NCBI GenBank assembly: GCA_002306815.1
Contig: DBTA01000002.1
Span: forward strand, 1-24,106
Source of the DNA: Dehalococcoidia bacterium UBA1328
GTDB lineage: Bacteria > Chloroflexota > Dehalococcoidia > Lucifugimonadales > Lucifugimonadaceae
Reading direction: 5' to 3'
DNA: 24,106 nt
The notes beneath the pieces are model-generated. The model was not told where the DNA came from and did no database searches. It saw nothing but the letters and a program-made list of their open reading frames with translations. Every line of letters starts with the position of its first letter. Position 1 is the first letter of the stretch. Both the position numbers and the translations under genes were made by a program. Below are positions 7,618-15,021 of this stretch, in pieces.

Positions 7618-8805
7618 CTAAAACGCCAGATACGGCTCGTCTTCGACCTGTGTGAAGTCTGTTGGTGGATACTTTGCGAGTGCGTCGAGATCGATATCGG
7701 CGCCCCAGCCCGGTCCGTCAGGCACTGTGGCAACTCCATTAGTGATGTCGATCGGATTTGTCAGCACGTCCTGATAGCGTTCGAAGAATGAAACGAAAAT
7801 CTCCTGCATGAACGAGTTGGGTATGCTCATATCGAGATGCAGGCTCGCCAATGTAGACAGCGGACCGTTCGAGTTGTGCGGTGCGACCGGCACATAGTGG
7901 GTTTCAGCAAGGTCAGCGATTTTCCGGATTTCAGTAAATCCGCCGCAGTGACAAATATCTGGTTGAATCATGCGCACCGTGTTCGTTGCTAGCAGCGGTC
8001 GGAACTCCCAACGGTTGTAGAGCTGTTCCCCTGTCGAAACCGGAACATTCACTGAGCGTGCGAACTCTGCCATCGCCTCAACGTTGTCGTAAAGGATTGG
8101 CTCTTCCATCCAAGCGATATTGAAGGGTTCAAGTTCTTTAGCAACCCTGCTTGCGCTCCATGGATCGATTCGTGCACGAATGTCGATCCCGATCTCCATG
8201 TTAGGACCGATCGCATCGCGGACTGCGCGAACGACGTCGATACCGTGGCGGATCCGTTCTGGAGTAATCACCTGAGGACCGCCGAACGGATAGAACTTAA
8301 GCGCGGTCCAGCCAGCGTTTTTGAGCTCAAGAGCGGCACTTGCATACTGCTCTGCCGATTGGCGAAACGGTGCTGCTTCCTGATCGATATCAGGATTCGG
8401 CTCGACACAGTCTTCGAACCACCCGTTGGCATAAACGCGAACGTTGTCTCGGTGTTTTCCACCTGCCAGTTCCCAAACGGGGATATCTAAAGATTTTGCT
8501 TTGATGTCCCACAAAGCAAGGTCAATCGCTGCTATCGCCGACATCGAGACCGGACCACCTGCCCACGTCACTCGGCGGTATAGCGATGTCCAGATCCAGT
8601 CGATACGACGTGGATCTTTGCCGTTCAGAAACTTTCCGAAGTCGAGAATTTCCGCTTCGAGCGCGGCGTCTTTGTACTGGAGTGATCCCTCACCCCAGCC
8701 TGAGATCCCGAAGTCAGTATCGATTCGAACGAAAAGCCAGTTTGTACCCGCGGTCTTGTGAACTGGAGTTGCCATGCGGAAAACTTGCACATCTGTGATT
8801 TTCAA
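7618..8805 (-). CDS. Enolase-superfamily dehydratase, D-galactonate-dehydratase-like
   Basis: 395 residues, complete. The capping domain starts MKITDVQVFR. The barrel carries D208 (GIDIRARID), E234 (AWMEEP) and E260 (STGEQLY) as Mg2+ ligands, with D283 (QPDICHCGG) and H310 (APHNSNGP) as the Asp-His dyad. K170 (ALKFY) is present without a second Lys at K+2. D-galactonate dehydratase has a His two residues after the first Asp ligand; here it is Arg (D-I-R), so an identical substrate is uncertain. It probably converts an aldonic acid into its 2-keto-3-deoxy acid. It is the last gene of a minus-strand set: the lactonase ends 51 bases upstream and another dehydratase precedes that. It differs clearly from the tandem paralogues at 1-4675. 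Confidence 0.93.
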   Translation of the reverse strand: MKITDVQVFRMATPVHKTAGTNWLFVRIDTDFGISGWGEGSLQYKDAALEAEILDFGKFLNGKDPRRIDWIWTSLYRRVTWAGGPVSMSAIAAIDLALWDIKAKSLDIPVWELAGGKHRDNVRVYANGWFEDCVEPNPDIDQEAAPFRQSAEQYASAALELKNAGWTALKFYPFGGPQVITPERIRHGIDVVRAVRDAIGPNMEIGIDIRARIDPWSASRVAKELEPFNIAWMEEPILYDNVEAMAEFARSVNVPVSTGEQLYNRWEFRPLLATNTVRMIQPDICHCGGFTEIRKIADLAETHYVPVAPHNSNGPLSTLASLHLDMSIPNSFMQEIFVSFFERYQDVLTNPIDITNGVATVPDGPGWGADIDLDALAKYPPTDFTQVEDEPYLAF

Positions 8806-8856
8806 TCGAATCGTCCTTCTCGGGATTTCAAGCTGGTTTACGGATAACAGCGATGG

Positions 8857-9921
8857 TTAGTCGATCGCCAGGAACTGCAAGCAAACAGGGGCAGGGACGT
8901 TAATGACCGAGCCCGTTGGAGTTAGCGTGCCGTCTTCTTCCCTTTTGAACGAAACAATCGTGTCGGAATCCTGGTTCTCAGCAAGTAAGAACTTGCCATC
9001 AGGGGTGATAGCGAAGTTTCGTGGAGTGTTGCCCTGGGTTGGCGCGTGTCCGACGAACGTCATCTTGCCGGTCGACTGATCGATCGCGTAAATCACGATC
9101 GAATCGTGACCGCGGTTAGAGGCGTACACAAACGCCCCATCCGGTGAGGTGTGGATGTCTGCGGTGGTGTTCTCGCCTTCCCAGTCTTCAGGCAATGTAG
9201 GAACCGATTCGACAGGTGTGAGAGTTCCGTCATCGCCAAGATCGTGCAGGGTTATCGTGCAACCGAGTTCATTGAGAACGTATACCTGTTGGTTCGTGGG
9301 ATGGAACGTAAAGTGTCGAGGACCCTGTCCCGGCTTCTCATCGACAGTCGATGAAAGCTCGATACCGGCGTTCTCAGGATAGATCTTGTACGTAAGAACC
9401 TGGTCTTTTCCGAGGTCGCAAATGAAAGCGTATGAGTTCGTCTTATCAATGTTCACCGAGTGGGCGTGAGCCTTCTCCTGGCGCCGCTCGTTTACCGACG
9501 ATCCTTCGTGTTGGATGAACTCGGTGAACTCACCGACAGAGCCGTCCTCGGCGATGGGGTGCGCTGAAACGCTGCCGCCGGCGTAGTTCGTGACGATGAC
9601 CATTGAATCGGTTGCGTCGACCATCAGGTGACACGGACCAGGTCCACCAGTTGATTGCTGGTTTATCTGGGTTAGCTCCCCGGTTGATTTGTTCACGTTG
9701 AACGCTGTAATTCCACCTAAGCCATTGGACGCACTGGTTTCTGAAACGGCGTAAAGGTGATCTCCACTTTGATCGAGAGTCACGAACGAGGGATTTTCAA
9801 GTCCTTTCGAAACCGCTACTCGCGTGAGTTCACCCGTCTCGCCGTTCAAACGAAGCGTGTAAATCCCTTCGCTTCCAAGGCGAGTGTAAGTTCCGATAAA
9901 AGCAAACTGATCGCTGCTCAT
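8857..9921 (-). CDS. Lactonase family protein (6-phosphogluconolactonase YbhE-like seven-bladed beta-propeller)
   Basis: 354 residues, matching the family length. Repeated blade motifs run through the protein: FIGTYT near the N-terminus, then SGDHLYAVSE, GGPGPCHLMVD, HAHSVNID, GQGPRHFTFHP, VYASNRGHDSI and TPRNFAITPDGKFLLAENQ. These are the conserved signatures of the bacterial lactonase propellers. The likely reaction is hydrolysis of a sugar lactone to its open aldonate. It has no signal peptide and so is cytosolic. Lying between two enolase-superfamily dehydratases on the same strand (31 and 51 bases away), it should make the acid that one of them dehydrates, whether from a non-phosphorylated sugar lactone or a phosphogluconolactone. 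The context favours the former. The start ATG at 9921 sits directly before MSSDQFAFIG. Confidence 0.92.
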   Translation of the reverse strand: MSSDQFAFIGTYTRLGSEGIYTLRLNGETGELTRVAVSKGLENPSFVTLDQSGDHLYAVSETSASNGLGGITAFNVNKSTGELTQINQQSTGGPGPCHLMVDATDSMVIVTNYAGGSVSAHPIAEDGSVGEFTEFIQHEGSSVNERRQEKAHAHSVNIDKTNSYAFICDLGKDQVLTYKIYPENAGIELSSTVDEKPGQGPRHFTFHPTNQQVYVLNELGCTITLHDLGDDGTLTPVESVPTLPEDWEGENTTADIHTSPDGAFVYASNRGHDSIVIYAIDQSTGKMTFVGHAPTQGNTPRNFAITPDGKFLLAENQDSDTIVSFKREEDGTLTPTGSVINVPAPVCLQFLAID

Positions 9922-9952
9922 TGAATAATTCCTTGTTTGATGATCCGTTTAG

Positions 9953-11149
9953 TTAGTTGTTGATGATTAGATCAGGATCGATTTCGACTCCAATGCCGGG
10001 TCCGGTCGGAAGCGGCATGTAACCGTCTGAGTCGACTTCCGGGGCATTCGCCATGATCGAGAATTTGTGCTTGTAGTGACCAATCGGTGGATCGTGAAGA
10101 AGTTCCATGAACGGAGCGTGTCGCCATGATGCAACCAAGTGTTGATGAGCGATGACACCAATGTTGCCACCGCCGTGATGCGGAACCAGTTCCTTGTTGT
10201 AGAGCTCGGCGAGATTTCCGATTTTTCGCAGGTTGGTCATGCCGTTCATCACCATGCTTTCGGGCTGAAGCAGCTTATAGGTGTCCATCTCGCACATTTG
10301 GACAAACTCGTGGAGACCTGGATTGTTCTCGCCACCAGCGATTCTGATTTCAACTTCGGCGTTGAGTCTTGCCAACCCATCATAGTTGTATCGAGCGAGC
10401 GGCTCTTCCAGCCAGAAGACATCAAGTTCCTGTAGTTCAATTGCCGTTTCGTACGCCCGTTTGTAGTTCCACATTACGCCGGGCTGCCACGTACCGCTGC
10501 TTTGCGCCTGGTTGGCGTCAACCATGATCGTGAAATCGGGGCCAACCGCACTTCGAACCGCTTCAACAAGCTCAATGTCTTCGGGGAGAGTTTCGTAGTG
10601 AAGACGCAGTTTCATCGCCTTCCACCCCTGTTCCTGAAGTGAAACTGCTTGCTCAGCACGCTCTTCAGGGGTCGATAGAACAACCATGCTGGCGTAGGGG
10701 ATAATTTTTTCTTTCTCACCGCCCCACAACTTGTAGAGCGGAAGATTCGCTGCCTTCCCAATGATGTCCCACAGCGCCATGTCCACACCGGCGATTCCCT
10801 GGTAGTGGATGTTCTGGGAATAGTAGTTCAGTGCGGCCGCGTGATCCTCAACGGCGAAAGCACTGCGACCAACAAGGTATTCCTTTACACCGTCGACCAG
10901 CATCGGATGCATTCCGGGACCAATACCAGTGATCCCTGCGTCGGTCTGAACCTCTGTGAAAGATCCGCCTCCGATATTGAAGGGAGACATTCGTCCCGGA
11001 CTCCAAGCTGGCTCGATATCACCAACGTGTTTTACGGTCCGTAAATTGACGATTTTGACGTCAGTAACTTTGATATTGCCGCTCAATAGATTCTCCGGGG
11101 TTTCTCCTGTTGCTGTTTCAAAGGCTGCAAGATCATACAACCGGTCCAA
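9953..11149 (-). CDS. Enolase-superfamily dehydratase, KxR (mandelate racemase subgroup) type
   Basis: Up to 398 residues. K180-L-R182 gives a KxR motif on the second barrel strand. Metal ligands are D211 (MVDANQ), E248 (WLEEP) and E274 (AGGENN); H324-H325 (VPHHGGGN) supply the acid/base His. The usual Asp of the dyad appears as Glu (QPES, E297). It is the first gene of a likely three-gene minus-strand operon with the lactonase and the 7618-8805 dehydratase. Two TTG starts are possible. The one at 11149 gives a 21-residue acidic leader with a poor ribosome site. The one at 11086 has GGAG six bases upstream and begins close to the usual N-terminus (SGNIKVTDVKI). I keep the longer frame because its leader reads like protein, but the shorter start is equally likely. 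The substrate is unknown; a sugar acid is inferred. Confidence 0.88.
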   Translation of the reverse strand: MDRLYDLAAFETATGETPENLLSGNIKVTDVKIVNLRTVKHVGDIEPAWSPGRMSPFNIGGGSFTEVQTDAGITGIGPGMHPMLVDGVKEYLVGRSAFAVEDHAAALNYYSQNIHYQGIAGVDMALWDIIGKAANLPLYKLWGGEKEKIIPYASMVVLSTPEERAEQAVSLQEQGWKAMKLRLHYETLPEDIELVEAVRSAVGPDFTIMVDANQAQSSGTWQPGVMWNYKRAYETAIELQELDVFWLEEPLARYNYDGLARLNAEVEIRIAGGENNPGLHEFVQMCEMDTYKLLQPESMVMNGMTNLRKIGNLAELYNKELVPHHGGGNIGVIAHQHLVASWRHAPFMELLHDPPIGHYKHKFSIMANAPEVDSDGYMPLPTGPGIGVEIDPDLIINN

Positions 11150-11165
11150 TATCTTTTGTGGGTGA

Positions 11166-11410
11166 GCGGGGCGTTTTACAAGCGGTGATGACCGCGTAAA
11201 CTGCCATCCGAAACGGATTCACTGCCAGATCGTTGAACGGGAGACCCATAACCTACAAGGCTCAGTGTTTACTACAAGGACAGCCGAGTTCACGAAAAAA
11301 TTGGTTGGAGCGGTCAAATTCCTCAGCCAGGCGGCAACGAAATGCTGGCATGGAACGAGTCAGTGCTGGACAACATGCGAAAGCGCGAGCCGTTCTGGCG
11401 CAAGGTTTAA
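11166..11410 (+). pseudogene. Decayed gene remnant, C-terminal fragment in two frames
   Basis: No complete gene fits the 306-bp gap between the dehydratase and the cupin. Frame 3 from 11166 reads protein-like to about 11268 (for example CQIVERETHNLQGS). Frame 2 from about 11267 reads YYKDSRVHEKIGWSGQ, then GGNEMLAWNESVLDNM and REPFWRKV, to TAA at 11408-11410. Neither part has a good start codon. Codon texture and the aromatic/charged C-terminal segment look like a real enzyme tail, joined by a frameshift near 11265-11270. I do not recognise the family. It could instead be chance open frame. Confidence 0.42.
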
Positions 11411-11455
11411 CGGTCAATTAGCGAACGCCCCTCGCGAACATAAAAGGATCAACAT

Positions 11456-11767
11456 TTGGAACCCGTAATACGTAACGAAGAAGGAAGCTCGAACCCTCTA
11501 TTGGGACCGGGCGATGGCGTTTTGAACTACGTCATGCTAATGGTGAAGCACGCCCCTGGCGAATCAAGTCCCGATCACACGCATCCATGGGAACATCAGG
11601 CTTACATCACTGAAGGATCTGGAGTGCTTGTTTGCGGAGGCAATGAGTACCCAATCACGACCGGTGATGCGGTGCTCGTACCCGGAGGAGTGCGCCATCA
11701 GTTCATCAACACAGGCGACGTTCCGCTCCACCGCGTAACGGTAAATCCGATTGAATCGATTCAGTAA
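11456..11767 (+). CDS. Small single-domain cupin protein
   Basis: 103 residues from TTG at 11456, with AAAGGA seven bases upstream. The first cupin motif is HTHPWEHQAYITEG, giving metal-binding H-x-H and E. The second motif fits the consensus G-x5-P-x-G-x2-H-x3-N exactly (GDAVLVPGGVRHQFIN). The fold is a small cytosolic beta-barrel, probably binding Fe, Mn or Zn. Such proteins serve as sugar-acid isomerases, dioxygenases or lyases, or as sensors; the sequence does not choose between these. In this neighbourhood a role on a sugar acid or keto acid is plausible inference. Its stop lies five bases from the convergent end of the ABC-F gene. The gene stands alone on its strand. Confidence 0.9.
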   Translation: MEPVIRNEEGSSNPLLGPGDGVLNYVMLMVKHAPGESSPDHTHPWEHQAYITEGSGVLVCGGNEYPITTGDAVLVPGGVRHQFINTGDVPLHRVTVNPIESIQ

Positions 11768-11772
11768 TCAGC

Positions 11773-13350
11773 CTAAATAGGACTTGGCACGTTTACGTCG
11801 GTCAGAGAGATTTCACCTTGATCGACGGTATACACGTGAGTCGCAATTTCGTCGACGATCGCCGGATCGTGGCTGGCACAAATGATCGTGCCGTCGTATT
11901 CGCCAAGGGCGCTGAGCAGTTCGTCGCGAGTACCTGCATCAAGGTGGTTGGTCGGCTCGTCGAGCAGTAGAACGTTGTTGGGCTCTACCAGAAACTTTGC
12001 CAGCGCTACCCTGCTCTTCTCACCGCCAGACAGCATGCGGATGACTTTATAGACATCGTCAGAAGAAAACAGGAAACGTCCCAGAATTCCTCGAAGCGCT
12101 CCGTCCGGCTGATCTTGTGCGGACTCACGTACCGCCTCTAGAACTGTCGAATTCAAGTCGAGAGTTTCGTCCTGATGCTGTGCGTAATATCCACGGCGTG
12201 ATCGCTCCGACCACGATATTTGTCCTTCCGTCGGCTCAACTTCTCCGGCAAGGATCCTGAGCAGGGTGCTTTTACCGCCACCGTTGTGTCCGATAAGAGC
12301 GACTTTATGACCCCGCTCAACCTCAAGCGAGACATCGAGCAACGCGGGCAGATCGTCCCAATCATGAAATATTCCATCGGCTTCGAGGACGACTCGCTCT
12401 ACTCTTCCGGTCGATTTGATCTGGAAGGTCGTTGTTTTCGAATCGACGATTCGCTCGACTCGATCCATGCGATCGAGCGCTTTGATTCGGCTTTGAACCT
12501 GTTTTGCTTTGGTCGCCTTCGACCGAAACCGATCGATGAACTGCTCCTGTCGCGCAATTTCGCGCTCCTGGCGGTTAGCCATGGCATCGAGTTGTGCCTG
12601 CCTCGTCTCCTTGCTTCTCTGGAAATCCGAAAAAGCACCTGGATAAGAAACAACCTTGCCGTATTCGACATCGAGAATTCGAGTCGCGACTCGCTCTAGG
12701 AACGGTTGATCGTGTGTAACCATAAGAATTGAACCGGGGTATTCGGCGAGTTCCTGAGCCAACCAGTTTTTGGAAGCAACGTCGAGGTGGTTAGTAGGTT
12801 CATCAAGCAGTAAATGAGCTTCTCGTCGTAGAAGAATCTTCGCGAGTGAAATTCTCATCCGCCAGCCGCCAGAAAAGTCGCCACACGGCTTTCGTAGATC
12901 GTCTGTAGAAAAGCCAAGACCCGTCGTTACGCGAGCGATCGAAGCGTCAACGCCGTTTCCACCGAGTAGCTTGAAACGATCATGAATCGCATCGAGTTCG
13001 GAGACTAGGTCCTCTGCGTCACATTCCTCGAGAATCAGCATATCTTCGATTTGATCGACGCGAAGCCGGATACCGTTCACTTCGGGAAGAGCAGTCCACA
13101 TCTCTTCGTTTAAGGTGCGATCGAGCTGGACATCAGATTCCTGATGTAAGTACGACAGCTCGCCTTCGGAAATGATTACCTGTCCGCCGCTGGATGGTTC
13201 GTCACCGGCGATCATCTTGAGCAGGGTGGTTTTTCCAGCTCCGTTCGCACCGACTACGCCAATTTTCTCGTTCGATGAAACGGTGAACGAAACCTCCGAC
13301 AGCAGGTCTCTGCCTCCAAAAGTTTTCTTTAGGTTTTCAACGACGATCAT
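11773..13350 (-). CDS. ABC-F family ATPase (ribosome-associated, two ABC domains)
   Basis: 525 residues with two tandem ATP-binding cassettes and no membrane segment. Domain 1 has Walker A GANGAGKT (34-41), signature FSGGW (159-163) and Walker B LLLDEPTNHLD (about 180-190). A charged linker rich in Arg, Lys and Gln (about 240-310, RQEREIARQEQFIDRFRSK) follows. Domain 2 has Walker A GHNGGGKS (354-361), signature LSGGEKSRVALAK and a second LLLDEPTNHLD. This is the ABC-F layout known for translation factors that bind the ribosomal E site (EttA, YbiT, Uup, YheS types) and for some antibiotic-protection proteins. Which subtype this is cannot be settled here. It does not obviously belong to the sugar-acid pathway. 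It converges with the cupin gene. Confidence 0.95.
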   Translation of the reverse strand: MIVVENLKKTFGGRDLLSEVSFTVSSNEKIGVVGANGAGKTTLLKMIAGDEPSSGGQVIISEGELSYLHQESDVQLDRTLNEEMWTALPEVNGIRLRVDQIEDMLILEECDAEDLVSELDAIHDRFKLLGGNGVDASIARVTTGLGFSTDDLRKPCGDFSGGWRMRISLAKILLRREAHLLLDEPTNHLDVASKNWLAQELAEYPGSILMVTHDQPFLERVATRILDVEYGKVVSYPGAFSDFQRSKETRQAQLDAMANRQEREIARQEQFIDRFRSKATKAKQVQSRIKALDRMDRVERIVDSKTTTFQIKSTGRVERVVLEADGIFHDWDDLPALLDVSLEVERGHKVALIGHNGGGKSTLLRILAGEVEPTEGQISWSERSRRGYYAQHQDETLDLNSTVLEAVRESAQDQPDGALRGILGRFLFSSDDVYKVIRMLSGGEKSRVALAKFLVEPNNVLLLDEPTNHLDAGTRDELLSALGEYDGTIICASHDPAIVDEIATHVYTVDQGEISLTDVNVPSPI

Positions 13351-13485
13351 TTATAGGTTCGGGCGAAGAGTGTATGTGCGATACAGGTACATAAGTGTCT
13401 CAAATCGTGTCGAATATTGGCGGAAGAATTTATCTATCGTGGAATTGAGAGTGATCGCATGATTCGTTACAAAGATCGAACGCCT

Positions 13486-13531
13486 CCAATTGAAATGGAG
13501 ACCGGGCAAGCCCGATCTCCATTTCAATTGG
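13486..13531 (-). terminator. Long perfect hairpin downstream of the RraA-like gene
   Basis: CCAATTGAAATGGAGA (13486-13501) and TCTCCATTTCAATTGG (13516-13531) form a perfect 16-bp stem. Inside it, CGGGC and GCCCG extend the stem to a near-closed tip. It starts 15 bases beyond the RraA-like stop and lies before the ABC-F start. No T-run follows, so it may be a processing/stability hairpin or a palindromic repeat rather than a classical intrinsic terminator. The rest of 13351-13546 shows nothing clear. Confidence 0.55.
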
Positions 13532-13546
13532 CGAATCAATGTTCTA

Positions 13547-14263
13547 CTAGTAGCTTGACTGGGCACCTCGACGTGCTGATTCTTTCCATGCCTCGGCGAG
13601 AGTTTCAACAGTTACGTTGTCAGATTGGGCGACGCTGATTACAGCGTCTTCCTGGTGGGCAAGTGCATCCGCTGCATCAGGCAGTCGAGGAGCGGCATCC
13701 AACGGGATTTGGATCGCGCCATGCAGGTCTGCCGCAATCAGATCACCTGGTTGAACGTACACGCCACCTACGTCAACCGGCACGTTGTAGGCGACACCGT
13801 GGACGTAGCCGTGAGATACGAGTACTTCTTTTGCCCAGAACGGGAAGCCCATTTCTTCAGCTTCCTTGAGGTCGCGCACTCCACCGTCTGTGACAACACC
13901 GATGCAGTCTAGACCAAGAGCAATGTTGCCTTGGATTTCGCCCCAGTAAGAGCCAACCGTAGCGGGGTAATCGAGATCGTGGAACACGATCATGCGAGGA
14001 GCAGGGATGTCGAGGATCGCCTTGTAATAGTCAGTTTTCTCAAGAGCACGGGGAGATTTCTGCCGGGCAGAAATAACGCCGGTCACGGCATATCCAACAT
14101 ATGTCTCTGTGACAGGAGATTGAGACTTGATTTCAGGACGCATGAAGCCTTCGGTTCGAGGCATGATGTCCATGAGTTCAAGTGCGTTGGCGATGGTAGG
14201 AGTATCGATCTTCCTAAGCTGAGCTAACAGCTCTTTAGACAGTGGGCCTTCAGTGGCACCCAT
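13547..14263 (-). CDS. RraA-like / HMG-aldolase family protein (class II pyruvate aldolase type)
   Basis: 238 residues. The core signature GVVTDGGVRDLKE (about 122-134) holds R130 and D131, the residues that in 4-hydroxy-4-methyl-2-oxoglutarate (HMG/CHA) aldolases bind pyruvate enolate and metal-bound water. WGE (107-109) and PGDLIAADLHGAIQIP follow the family pattern. Members were formerly labelled dimethylmenaquinone methyltransferase or RraA. Many genomic-context copies cleave 4-hydroxy-2-keto acids to pyruvate or act as oxaloacetate decarboxylase. Here, beside dehydratases making 2-keto-3-deoxy acids, an aldol cleavage role is inferred. The start ATG at 14263 has GGGAG seven bases upstream. 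The protein is about 30-40 residues longer at the C-terminus than compact RraA. A strong hairpin follows the stop. Confidence 0.9.
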   Translation of the reverse strand: MGATEGPLSKELLAQLRKIDTPTIANALELMDIMPRTEGFMRPEIKSQSPVTETYVGYAVTGVISARQKSPRALEKTDYYKAILDIPAPRMIVFHDLDYPATVGSYWGEIQGNIALGLDCIGVVTDGGVRDLKEAEEMGFPFWAKEVLVSHGYVHGVAYNVPVDVGGVYVQPGDLIAADLHGAIQIPLDAAPRLPDAADALAHQEDAVISVAQSDNVTVETLAEAWKESARRGAQSSY

Positions 14264-14362
14264 AGTCGGGCTCCCTTGGAGAATTCAGAATTGTTGACGA
14301 GCAAATCGCTTCGTAGAGAATGGTACTCCGAAAAACAAACGGGCAGATATTTTGCGAAATAA

Positions 14363-14395
14363 AAAAGGCCAGCCAAGACGCTGACCTTCTTAATG
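14363..14395 (-). terminator. Intrinsic terminator of the small basic ORF
   Basis: On the minus strand AAGGTCAGC pairs with GCTGGCCTT (one G-U) around a short loop, followed by a run of six T and TATTT. This is a textbook rho-independent terminator. It lies about 25 bases after the stop of the 54-residue ORF at 14418, showing that the strand is transcribed there. Confidence 0.8.
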
Positions 14396-14417
14396 TACTG
14401 CGCGCGACGGAGTTCGA

Positions 14418-14582
14418 TTAGTAAACAGCGACGTTCCAGTCGATACGGCGGCGCTTCTTTGCACGCTCCATCGATTGCTTACGGTTACGTTCAATACGCT
14501 GAGCGTTCTGGAGCTCCTGAGTAGCGCGCCGTTGTGATGTGCGAGCCCGATCGCGTTCAATTTCGTTCTGGGCTAGTTTCAC
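14418..14582 (-). CDS. Small, strongly basic hypothetical protein (54 aa)
   Basis: From GTG at 14582 the frame encodes 54 residues ending in RIDWNVAVY. It holds about 12 Arg and 4 Lys against 7 acidic residues, with long helix-forming stretches (ELQNAQRIERNRKQSMERAK) and a basic patch KKRRR before the tail. There is no signal peptide, no membrane segment and no recognised domain. The composition suggests binding to nucleic acid or the ribosome, which is inference. The open frame extends 15 codons further up (ending VEYFTVLEAV) to a TGA without another usual start, so the true start is uncertain; AGAGG lies only two bases before the GTG. A proper intrinsic terminator follows the stop, which supports a real transcript. 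Confidence 0.6.
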   Translation of the reverse strand: MKLAQNEIERDRARTSQRRATQELQNAQRIERNRKQSMERAKKRRRIDWNVAVY

Positions 14583-14623
14583 AGCCTCTAAGACCGTGAA
14601 ATATTCAACTCGCGCTCTGTCTA

Positions 14624-14645
14624 CTCAAATTAGATTGTAATTGAG
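14624..14645. promoter_or_regulatory. Inverted repeat overlapping a TACAAT box upstream of the small ORF
   Basis: CTCA-A-ATTA and TAATTGAG form an 8-bp inverted repeat with one bulged base. A minus-strand TACAAT (14634-14639) lies inside it, about 50 bases before the GTG at 14582. It could be a promoter with an overlapping operator. The remaining 14646-15021 gap, leading to the ThDP enzyme, holds no gene I can support. Confidence 0.25.
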
Positions 14646-15021
14646 CATGTGAGACCTTTCTGCAATCTAACGTCGTGTGGAACCTTGATGTCTCAATCAT
14701 TGCCCGGATGGAATGTCGGAGGATATGTACCTTACTCGGTAGCCATCTCGTAACCACGAAGGTCCGAGCAAGTGAAATCCTTATCAGCAATTGCGTACTG
14801 CGACTTATTACCGATGAGGTTATAGTTGCAAGCCAGTTCAACTTGACATTTTCGGGTAAGGATTCGCCTACATTCACCACCCGATATGCCAACAAATTAC
14901 CTGCGAACGGTTTTGTGGTCGTCCCTCTATAGGTCTAGAATCTCCACGCCTCGGACTCCACTGATTCACGGTCGAACCGGAATCCAACGTACATACACCG
15001 AGGGATAACGGAGAAGCTTGA

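Noticed and set aside
14843..14874. Promoter-like TTGACA and TACATT upstream of the ThDP gene
   Set aside because: The spacing is 20 bp, outside the usual 16-18, so it is not strong enough to list.
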